From assembly GCA_949285905.1 (NCBI GenBank), contig CASDZV010000010.1, positions 1 through 41,411 on the forward strand: a stretch of 41,411 nt of DNA. The letters run 5' to 3'. This document shows positions 1 to 5,569 of this stretch, in pieces. The notes beneath the pieces were generated by a model. That model searched no databases. It saw only the letters and a program-made list of their open reading frames with translations, and had not been told where the DNA came from. Position 1 is the stretch's first letter. Every line of letters starts with the position of its first letter. A program made the translations under genes and the position numbers. Source of the stretch: an uncultured Spirochaetales bacterium. GTDB lineage: Bacteria; Spirochaetota; Spirochaetia; Sphaerochaetales; Sphaerochaetaceae.

Positions 1-437
1 AGAAGGGTATAAAAGGGCTTGGGAGTTATGTTATTTCTTAGAGTACTCAAGCCGATGTGACGACACGGAGGTTTGCCTTTCCGCTTGGGAGTTATGTTAT
101 TTCTTAGAGTACTCAAGCTTTTGCTCCTGCCTGATACTGCACAAGCGTGCTTGGGAGTTATGTTATTTCTTAGAGTACTCAAGCTCTGTCACGTACAGTG
201 AATGTGACGACTTTGCTTGGGAGTTATGTTATTTCTTAGAGTACTCAAGCGCTGTTTGAAGGTTGCGCTGTAGCGAGCGTGCTTGGGAGTTATGTTATTT
301 CTTAGAGTACTCAAGCTACGACTACTGCACGGACGAAATCGGATCCTGCTTGGGAGTTATGTTATTTCTTAGAGTACTCAAGGTTGGGATATCCTGCTTC
401 TGCTTGTGAGTTTGTTGTTTCTCAAAGTACCTTAGTC
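1..437 (+). CRISPR. Type II-like CRISPR array, distal (trailer) end
   Basis: Six near-identical 36-bp repeats start at 17, 83, 149, 215, 281 and 348, and a decayed seventh starts at about 402. Spacers are 53-82, 119-148, 185-214, 251-280 (30 bp each), 317-347 (31 bp) and 384-401 (only 18 bp). Bases 1-16 are the end of a further spacer, so the array continues to the left. The repeat begins GCTTGGGAGTTATG and ends ACTCAAGC, giving 5-bp complementary ends. The 36/30 geometry and GTTTGAGAG-like start match type II repeats such as that of Treponema denticola. The decayed repeat at the right end and the repeat polarity both put the leader to the left and transcription left to right. No cas gene or tracrRNA anti-repeat is inside the window, so the type II assignment rests on the repeat alone. 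The sixth repeat has G instead of C at its last base (383). Confidence 0.96.
402..436 (+). repeat. Degenerate terminal CRISPR repeat overlapping a gene end
   Basis: Allowing one deleted base, this stretch matches the consensus repeat for about its first 29 positions (GCTTG-GAGTT, TGTT, TTTCT, AGTAC) with a few substitutions, then diverges. Bases 422 onward are the last codons and TGA stop of the minus-strand YbaK-like gene, so the decayed repeat is partly coding. It follows an 18-bp remnant spacer (384-401). Terminal repeat decay is normal at the trailer end of arrays; the overlap with a coding end is the unusual part. Confidence 0.8.
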
Positions 438-889
438 ACATCAATCCATCCTGTGCATTCTGATGTCTCTTCCAGTTCTGGGATTGTCAGCTTAATTGCA
501 CTGTTTGGTGTTCCTGCAGCGGGGTAGACGAAGTCAAAGCGCTTCAGTGATTCATCCAGAAATACTTTCACACCTTCATTAAGGGCAAAAGGGCATACAC
601 CTCCAACAGGATGCCCTGTGAGAGTTTCCACTTCTTCGTGTCCTATCATCCTGGCTTTTTCGTGGAATGTATCCTTGAACTTCCTGTTGTCAATCTTCCC
701 ATCTCCTGCTGCTACGATGACTATCGGGCCGGAAGAGAGAATGAATGACATTGTCTTGGCAATTCTGCCTTCTTCAGTATTCAGATCTGCAGCAGCTTCC
801 TTTACTGTTGCACTGGACTGATCGAAAAGAATGATGCTCTCATCCTTGCCATATTTCTTCAGATATTCCCTTACGCGTTCAAGTGACAT
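422..889 (-). CDS. YbaK/EbsC-family aminoacyl-tRNA deacylase-like protein
   Basis: This 155-residue single-domain protein has the YbaK/aaRS-associated fold signature: a conserved Lys in an AKTMSF segment near residue 45 and the GHPVGGVCPF loop near residues 92-101, which shapes the active site in this family. Family members hydrolyse mischarged tRNAs in trans (for example Cys-tRNAPro or Ala-tRNAPro). Which substrate this one edits cannot be told from sequence. The start ATG (887-889) has only a weak Shine-Dalgarno. The last five codons and the stop lie inside the terminal CRISPR repeat, and no terminator is visible before the array, so read-through would be antisense to the CRISPR transcript. 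Family assignment is firm; the exact deacylase subtype is open. Confidence 0.88.
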   Translation of the reverse strand: MSLERVREYLKKYGKDESIILFDQSSATVKEAAADLNTEEGRIAKTMSFILSSGPIVIVAAGDGKIDNRKFKDTFHEKARMIGHEEVETLTGHPVGGVCPFALNEGVKVFLDESLKRFDFVYPAAGTPNSAIKLTIPELEETSECTGWIDVTKVL

Positions 890-938
890 GGCCAGAGTCT
901 ACCGCTTTGTCCCTGTTTTTTCCAGTTTTCCTAGCTTG

Positions 939-995
939 TGGGTCAAAATGACCCATGTTTGATAGCCCGATGAGGATGAGTGGTCAAATAGCCCG
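939..995. promoter_or_regulatory. Two operator-like dyads (candidate activator sites) upstream of the sigma-54 promoter
   Basis: TGGGTCAAAATGACCCA at 939-955 is a perfect 7-bp-arm inverted repeat around AAA. A related, imperfect element, TGGTCAAATAGCCCG, lies at 981-995, with a further half-site-like TAGCCCGAT between them. They sit about 95-150 bp upstream of the predicted start of the sigma-54 transcript, the usual distance for enhancer-binding activators. The activator itself is not in the window. Confidence 0.55.
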
Positions 996-1061
996 TTTCT
1001 TTAAAATAGGAATCTATATGTTGGTTTATTTAATTTATTATATTATAAAAACTTAAAAAAG

Positions 1062-1078
1062 TTGGCACGCTCTTTGCA
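1062..1078 (+). promoter_or_regulatory. Sigma-54 (RpoN) promoter of the hsp20 operon
   Basis: TTGGCACGCTCTTTGCA matches the -24/-12 consensus TGGCACG-N4-TTGCA at every conserved position. The GG (1064-1065) and GC (1076-1077) are spaced exactly as required. The predicted transcript start is near 1088-1089, about 47 bp before the first hsp20 ATG. No equally good sigma-70 promoter is visible in the gap. Confidence 0.88.
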
Positions 1079-1135
1079 ATAGTGTTTGTGTTCCGCAAGG
1101 AATAGAAAAAGAAAGAAATACAAGGAGGCCTTAAG

Positions 1136-1576
1136 ATGGCAAACGATGTAACTAGATACAATAACAGAAGTGGAAGAAGGGATATGTCCCTGTTCGATGA
1201 TTTCTTCGATTCGATGCTTGGAGCATGGGATAACTACTCATCGAGAGTACCTGCTGTAGACGTTGAGGAGACACCGGAGAACTTCATCATCAAGGCTGAG
1301 ATGCCTGGATTCAACGAGAACAATGTGAAGATCACTGTTGATAAGCATGTTCTTCATATCGCTGGCGAAGTTGATGAGACGGAGAAGAACAAGGATGGAA
1401 GGAAGTACCTTATAAAGGAACGCCGCCATTCTTCATTCGAGAGATCATTCAGCCTTCCTGATGGTCTGGATGAATCACAGATTTCTGCAGCATTTGAGAA
1501 CGGTATCCTTACTGTAACACTTCCGAAGACTCCGGAAGAGCAGCCAAGGAAGATAGAGGTTAAGATCGGTAAGTAA
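1136..1576 (+). CDS. Small heat shock protein (Hsp20/alpha-crystallin family)
   Basis: This 146-residue protein is an ATP-independent holdase that binds unfolding proteins in the cytoplasm. The alpha-crystallin domain spans roughly residues 40-135, beginning at PAVDVEET and including the AEMPGF motif. It ends in the diagnostic GILTVTLPK strand, followed by a short EVKIGK tail. The N-terminal arm (MANDVTRYNNRSGRRDMSLF) is typical of the family. The start is fixed by a strong AAGGAGG at 1122-1128, eight bases ahead of the ATG. It is the first gene of a two-gene hsp20 operon driven by the sigma-54 promoter at 1062-1078, which is an uncommon arrangement for this family. Confidence 0.96.
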   Translation: MANDVTRYNNRSGRRDMSLFDDFFDSMLGAWDNYSSRVPAVDVEETPENFIIKAEMPGFNENNVKITVDKHVLHIAGEVDETEKNKDGRKYLIKERRHSSFERSFSLPDGLDESQISAAFENGILTVTLPKTPEEQPRKIEVKIGK

Positions 1577-1637
1577 CCTCATTATGGGCAGAGCCTGCAG
1601 AGGACCCTGCCCTTGCCATGAACAGGAGAGAAGAAAG

Positions 1638-2069
1638 ATGAGATACGTGATAACAAGAACAGCAGCACCCAGGATTTCGGGATTCGATACATTCTTCAGT
1701 GATTTCTTCGGCGATACAGCTACCCGTAAGATTCCCCCTGTGGATATCTATGAGACAGATACAGCATATGTGATTGAAGCCGAGATCGCCGGATACAGTG
1801 AGAAAGACATTGAAGTAGTACTGAAGGATGGTGTTATCACCATATCTTCTGAGGAGACATGGAAAGAGAGAAGGGCAAGGGAGAGGGAAGAGCGCAATAT
1901 GATTGCTTCCGAGATCGTCCTGCCTGAATTCTCCCGCTCGTTTAAGCTTCCAGAGGATGCCGATACAGAGCGAGTCGGAGCTGAAAGCCATGATGGTATT
2001 CTTTCCATCACTATTCCTCGTCTCCGCAAAGCAGAGCCTGGCAGAATCGAAATAAAAATCAAAAAATAA
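1638..2069 (+). CDS. Second small heat shock protein (Hsp20 family)
   Basis: This 143-residue alpha-crystallin-domain protein, a holdase chaperone, is a diverged paralogue of the gene 61 bp upstream. The domain runs from about residue 35 (PPVDIYET, AEIAGY) to GILSITIPRLRK near the C terminus, ending in EIKIKK. An upstream in-frame ATG at 1584 has no ribosome binding site. I chose the ATG at 1638 because AGGAGAG (1624-1630) precedes it at good spacing and the resulting N terminus resembles other Hsp20 proteins. Two unlike Hsp20s in tandem often form mixed oligomers or act in sequence; that is family knowledge, not visible here. A strong terminator follows at 2078-2104. Confidence 0.93.
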   Translation: MRYVITRTAAPRISGFDTFFSDFFGDTATRKIPPVDIYETDTAYVIEAEIAGYSEKDIEVVLKDGVITISSEETWKERRAREREERNMIASEIVLPEFSRSFKLPEDADTERVGAESHDGILSITIPRLRKAEPGRIEIKIKK

Positions 2070-2077
2070 GCATTATG

Positions 2078-2104
2078 AAAGAGCTGGCGCGTCCGGCTCT
2101 TTTT
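2078..2104 (+). terminator. Intrinsic terminator of the hsp20 operon
   Basis: AAAGAGCTGG and CCGGCTCTTT form a 10-bp stem (one G-T pair) around a CGCGT loop and run directly into a T tract (2100-2104). It lies 9 bp after the second hsp20 stop, separating that operon from nfnA. Confidence 0.88.
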
Positions 2105-2155
2105 GCACTTTCTCAACTTCCCCGCTTTTCGCTATACTCTCATCGAGAGGTAGTT

Positions 2156-3004
2156 ATGTACAGAATAGTCAGGAAAGAGCAGCTTTCACAGGAAGTATTC
2201 CTGATGGAGATTGAAGCTCCCATGATTGCAAAGGAGCGCAAAGCAGGACAGTTCGTCATTGTCCAGAAAGGCGGGGATTACAATGAGCGCATTCCTCTTA
2301 CTATTGCGGATGCGGATCCTGAGAAGGGCACTATCACAATAGTCTTCCAGCGTGTCGGCGCATCAACTTTCCTTCTGGCAGAACTTAATGAAGGTGATGC
2401 AATTGAGAATGTCCTGGGACCGCTTGGCACACCAACCCATATTGAGAATTTCGGACGTGTGGTCTGTGTAGGCGGCGGCATTGGTGTCGCTCCGCTCTAT
2501 CCGATTGCTGAAGCCATGAAGAAAGCAGGCAATGATGTGAAGATCATAATCGGGGCACGCAATAAGGAACTTATCATTGAAGAAGACAAGATGCGCTCAA
2601 TTGATCCTGATCTCACAATTGTCACAGATGATGGCTCGTATGGTGAGAAAGGTGTTGTGACTGTTCCTCTTGAAAGGATGCTTAAGGAAGGCAATGTGCA
2701 GCATGTAGTGTCTATCGGACCTGCTATCATGATGAAGTTCTGCACGAAGACTGCTGAGAGTTACAATGTGCCAATTACAGTATCCCTCAATTCCATCATG
2801 ATTGATGGAACTGGCATGTGCGGTGGCTGCCGTGTGGAGATTGGAGGGGAAAGGAAGTTCGTCTGTGTTGATGGCCCAGAGTTTGACGGGCATCTCGTTA
2901 ACTGGGACAACCTTATGATGAGACAGCGTACATACAAGGCACAGGAGAAGGAAGATAACGATAAATGCCGCGGTGGAATCTGCGGAAAGCTGGGGCTGAA
3001 ATGA
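2156..3004 (+). CDS. nfnA: NADH-dependent ferredoxin:NADP+ oxidoreductase, alpha subunit (NfnA-like)
   Basis: This 282-residue protein is a sulfide-dehydrogenase-beta/ferredoxin-NADP reductase-type flavoprotein. An FAD-binding beta-barrel occupies about residues 1-98 (RIPLTIAD flavin-contact segment near 46-53). An NAD(P)-binding half begins at VCVGGGIGVAP (103-113). A [2Fe-2S] site is formed by C222, C225 and C237. With NfnB it would catalyse flavin-based electron bifurcation: NADH plus reduced ferredoxin reduce 2 NADP+. The ATG at 2156 is chosen over an upstream in-frame ATG (2075) because GAGAGG (2145-2150) precedes it and the upstream stretch overlaps the terminator. A TATACT box (2133-2138) gives a plausible promoter. 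It is coupled to nfnB by a 4-bp ATGA overlap. The C terminus carries a small extra cysteine pair (C271, C276). Confidence 0.88.
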   Translation: MYRIVRKEQLSQEVFLMEIEAPMIAKERKAGQFVIVQKGGDYNERIPLTIADADPEKGTITIVFQRVGASTFLLAELNEGDAIENVLGPLGTPTHIENFGRVVCVGGGIGVAPLYPIAEAMKKAGNDVKIIIGARNKELIIEEDKMRSIDPDLTIVTDDGSYGEKGVVTVPLERMLKEGNVQHVVSIGPAIMMKFCTKTAESYNVPITVSLNSIMIDGTGMCGGCRVEIGGERKFVCVDGPEFDGHLVNWDNLMMRQRTYKAQEKEDNDKCRGGICGKLGLK

Positions 3005-4479
3005 AAACACCTGAGATGATTGAAAACGAAGCAAGGGAAGTGCTCCAGTCGCTTCCCGAGACTCTGACACCGAAGGAAAGGGCGTCTATCCCGCATATGG
3101 ATATGCCGCAGCAGGATCCGGAAGAGCGTATTCACAATATGTCTGAAGTTGCTCTTGGCTATACCGAGACTGAGGCTCTTGTGGAGGCTTCCAGGTGTCT
3201 TGGGTGCAAGAACAAGCCTTGCGTGAAAGGCTGTCCTGTCGGCATTGATATCCCTGCATTCGTGCATAAGATCACAGAAAAAGATTACAGCGGAGCGCTT
3301 TCAGTTATTCAGGAGTCGAGCCTTCTGCCTGCAATCTGCGGCAGAGTCTGTCCGCAGGAGAATCAGTGTCAGAAATACTGCACCGTCGGGAAAATGCTTG
3401 GCGATGTTGATAAGGCTGTCGGCATTGGGCGTCTTGAACGTTTTGTCGCAGACCATGAGGCAGAACATGCATCTGTTCCAGCTGTAGCGCCAGAGACGGG
3501 AAAGAAGGTCGCTGTTGTCGGTTCCGGTCCAGCTTCTATTGCCTGTGCAGCTGATGTGCGTCGTGCAGGTCATAGCGTGACTGTCTTTGAGGCACTGCAT
3601 AAGATGGGCGGAGTCCTCAGTTATGGCATTCCGGAATTCAGACTTCCGAAGCGTCTTGTTGAGAAAGAGATCTCAAAGCTTGAGGCAATGGGTATCACAT
3701 TCGAGAAGAATGTGCTTATCGGACGCACGCGCACAATTGAAGAGCTCATGACGGAAGATGGTTTTGACGCTGTCTTTGTCGGTACTGGTGCAGGACTTCC
3801 GAAATTCATGGGCATTCCTGGAGAAGATTATGTCTCTGTATTCTCCGCAAACGAATACCTCACGCGCTCCAATCTCATGAAGGCATATGATGAGAACAAC
3901 TCCATGACTCCGTTCTTCCATTCACATCGCGTTGCTGTCTTCGGTGGTGGCAATGTAGCAATGGATGCTGCACGTACTGCACTGAGGCTCGGAGCAGAGG
4001 TTGTCGATATCATCTACAGACGCTCAAGAGAGGAGATGCCAGCGCGGAAGGAAGAGATAGAGCATGCCGTGGAAGAAGGGTGCAATCTCCGTCTTCTCTC
4101 GCAGCCTGTTGAGATTCTCGGCGATGAGAATGGACTTGTCACAGGTGTTGTGATCAGAAAGTGCGAGCTGGGAGAGCCTGATGCATCCGGACGCCGTTCA
4201 CCTGTTGAGATCCCCGGTTCTGATTACACTGTGCCTTATGACACTGTCATTGTCTCAATCGGCAATGCTTCCAATCCTCTCATCAAGAAAACGACGCCTG
4301 AGATTGAGACGAATAGGAGAGGCAACTTCATTGTCAATGAAGAGACATGTGAGACATCTATGAAAGGTGTCTACGCTGGCGGAGATATCGTTCTTGGGGC
4401 TGCTACTGTAATCCTTGCAATGGGACAGGGACGCAAAGCAGCGGCTTCCATCAACTCATATCTGAGGGAGAAAGCGTGA
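3001..4479 (+). CDS. nfnB: NfnB-like NADPH-dependent oxidoreductase (GltD/glutamate synthase small-subunit family)
   Basis: This 492-residue partner of NfnA has an N-terminal [4Fe-4S] domain with the CLGCKNKPCVKGCP cluster (C66, C69, C74, C78) and a second cysteine set in CGRVCPQENQCQKYC. A Rossmann FAD site follows (VAVVGSGPASIACAADV), then an NADPH site (VAVFGGGNVAMDAART) and a C-terminal FAD contact (GVYAGGDIVLGAATVILAMG). The same fold is used by GltD, but no GltB large subunit is nearby and the partner directly upstream is NfnA-like. That makes electron-bifurcating NfnB (SudA) the better call. The ATG at 3001 overlaps the nfnA stop; an in-frame ATG at 2965 lies inside nfnA and is less likely. 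Confidence 0.88.
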   Translation: MKTPEMIENEAREVLQSLPETLTPKERASIPHMDMPQQDPEERIHNMSEVALGYTETEALVEASRCLGCKNKPCVKGCPVGIDIPAFVHKITEKDYSGALSVIQESSLLPAICGRVCPQENQCQKYCTVGKMLGDVDKAVGIGRLERFVADHEAEHASVPAVAPETGKKVAVVGSGPASIACAADVRRAGHSVTVFEALHKMGGVLSYGIPEFRLPKRLVEKEISKLEAMGITFEKNVLIGRTRTIEELMTEDGFDAVFVGTGAGLPKFMGIPGEDYVSVFSANEYLTRSNLMKAYDENNSMTPFFHSHRVAVFGGGNVAMDAARTALRLGAEVVDIIYRRSREEMPARKEEIEHAVEEGCNLRLLSQPVEILGDENGLVTGVVIRKCELGEPDASGRRSPVEIPGSDYTVPYDTVIVSIGNASNPLIKKTTPEIETNRRGNFIVNEETCETSMKGVYAGGDIVLGAATVILAMGQGRKAAASINSYLREKA

Positions 4480-4943
4480 CAGACAGACTCTCCAGAGTAT
4501 TCTGTACTATATCCTCCGAGGATAAGTTTGATGCGATAGACGAAATCATCAGCAAGTGTTCTATTTTCTCAGAGCTGCCCGATAAACCCGGTTTTATCGA
4601 GGCAGTTCACAAAAGGGAAGAACAGCAGTCGACAGGTATCGGACACGGCGTTGCTATTGCACATGGCAAGCTTGATACAATCCGAGAGCCTTCCATCGCT
4701 CTTGGCTTCTCCGAGCGCGGTATTGTCTTTGATGACAGATACCCGGATCCTGTCAAGCTTGTTTTCGTCATTGCTTCATCTACACAAGGGGATACAGCCT
4801 ATCTGAAGGCTGTGTCCTCAATACTCACATGGGTTCATGATTCTGCCTTCCGTTCCATCCTTGTCAATCACGAATGGGAAAGAGATGAAGCCAGACGGTT
4901 CTTTGCGATGCTTGAAAGCCAGGAGTTCAGGGCAGAGGAGTGA
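4476..4943 (+). CDS. PTS EIIA (PtsN/fructose-type) domain protein
   Basis: This 155-residue single EIIA type-2 domain has the phosphorylatable histidine at H63 in GIGHGVAIAHGK, equivalent to the GIAIPHGR site of PtsN and fructose EIIA. The flanking AHKREEQQSTG-like helix (VHKREEQQSTG) also fits. No EIIB, EIIC, HPr or EI gene is adjacent, so it may be regulatory (nitrogen-PTS style) rather than a sugar-uptake component. It uses a GTG start at 4476 preceded by GGGAG and overlaps the nfnB stop by 4 bp, so it is translationally coupled to the redox genes. Its 3' end overlaps the convergent cyclo-ligase gene by 17 bp. Domain call is strong; role uncertain. Confidence 0.85.
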   Translation: MTDRLSRVFCTISSEDKFDAIDEIISKCSIFSELPDKPGFIEAVHKREEQQSTGIGHGVAIAHGKLDTIREPSIALGFSERGIVFDDRYPDPVKLVFVIASSTQGDTAYLKAVSSILTWVHDSAFRSILVNHEWERDEARRFFAMLESQEFRAEE

Positions 4944-5433
4944 AGATCCTGTCCAGTCTCTCATCGTGCTCAATGGGAATGAACTCAGGGGCAAAGGATA
5001 CTGAGAAGGCAGCTCCTGCAGTGTAAAGTCTGCTTCTGTTCTCGCAGATATACCTGTCATAGTAGCCACCTCCCCGCCCAAGACGATAATTCCCGTTAAA
5101 GCCAAGAAGAGGAACAAGCATCATCGCGTCTTCATATTCTTCTTCAATATGCTCCGGTTCCATGAATCCGAGTCTTGAGCGGGAAAAGTTCCTGGATCTT
5201 GAGAATTTCATAGTGTCATTCTCTATATATGGCAGCAACACACGCTCATCTCTCAGAAGTCTTGATATATCAGGTTCAGTTGATAAAGGAAAGAATGCAA
5301 GAATCGTTGAAGCGTTCTGCCACTCTGGAGAATTCGCAATCATCGTGACAATAATCTCAGATTCCTCGCTTTTCCTGTCATATCGCCTGATTCTCTCTAT
5401 CAGGGTACGTCTTAATTCATCTCTGTCGGTCAT
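4927..5433 (-). CDS. 5-formyltetrahydrofolate cyclo-ligase family protein
   Basis: This 168-residue protein of the 5-FTHF cyclo-ligase (methenyl-THF synthetase, YgfA/Fau) family converts 5-formyl-THF to 5,10-methenyl-THF with ATP. Visible motifs are the N-terminal basic helix (ELRRTLIERIRR), the LAFFPLSTEPDI strand, the folate/ATP-site VPLLGFNGNYRLGRGGGYYDRY (the last part at roughly 117-128), and a closing VSFAPEFIPIEHDERLDRI segment. The length is near the small end for the family. The ATG (5431-5433) has no Shine-Dalgarno and lies only 8 bp after a TATAAT box on the same strand (5447 to 5442), so the message may be leaderless. Convergent with the EIIA gene. Confidence 0.92.
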   Translation of the reverse strand: MTDRDELRRTLIERIRRYDRKSEESEIIVTMIANSPEWQNASTILAFFPLSTEPDISRLLRDERVLLPYIENDTMKFSRSRNFSRSRLGFMEPEHIEEEYEDAMMLVPLLGFNGNYRLGRGGGYYDRYICENRSRLYTAGAAFSVSFAPEFIPIEHDERLDRIFTPLP

Positions 5434-5441
5434 CTGGACAG

Positions 5442-5447
5442 ATTATA
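5442..5447 (-). promoter_or_regulatory. -10 box of a possible leaderless promoter for the cyclo-ligase
   Basis: TATAAT reads on the minus strand at 5447-5442. Its expected transcription start (6-9 bp on) coincides with or directly precedes the ATG at 5433. No good -35 is seen; CTTTCC at 5470-5465 is the nearest candidate at 17-bp spacing. Confidence 0.45.
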
Positions 5448-5482
5448 AAGCAAAGAAGGAATGAGGAAAGATGTTTTTCTGA

Positions 5483-5510
5483 TTGACATACTATTGATAA
5501 TGAATATCAT
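5483..5510 (+). promoter_or_regulatory. Sigma-70 promoter of nrdAB with overlapping Fur-type box
   Basis: TTGACA (5483-5488) and TATCAT (5505-5510) are spaced by 16 bp. Lying over the spacer and -10 is TGATAATGAATATCA (5495-5509). It matches the Fur 7-1-7 consensus TGATAATnATTATCA at all but one of the 14 specified positions. A repressor bound there would block RNA polymerase. Whether the reader is Fur, PerR or a Mn-responsive relative cannot be told from the site. Confidence 0.72.
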
Positions 5511-5511
5511 T

Positions 5512-5558
5512 AACCCGTATATTGTGTTAATAAACTTCACATACAGCATATTTAGTGT
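5512..5558 (+). promoter_or_regulatory. Tandem NrdR boxes upstream of nrdA
   Basis: Two 16-bp elements at 5512-5527 (ending TATATTGTGT) and 5543-5558 (ACAGCATATTTAGTGT) match ACACWATATATWGTGT at 12 and 13 of 16 positions. Their starts are 31 bp apart, about three helical turns, the classical NrdR arrangement. Box 1 covers the expected transcript start and box 2 abuts the nrdA ribosome binding site (5560-5564). Confidence 0.75.
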
Positions 5559-5569
5559 CAGGAGAAGCC

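Noticed and set aside
1584..1637. N-terminal extension of the second Hsp20 from the ATG at 1584
   Set aside because: It has no ribosome binding site and a Cys/Pro-rich sequence unlike any Hsp20; the ATG at 1638 has AGGAGAG at good distance.
5555..5569. GTG at 5555 as an alternative, longer start for nrdA
   Set aside because: It lies inside the second NrdR box and upstream of the AGGAG at 5560-5564, which is ideally placed for the ATG at 5570.
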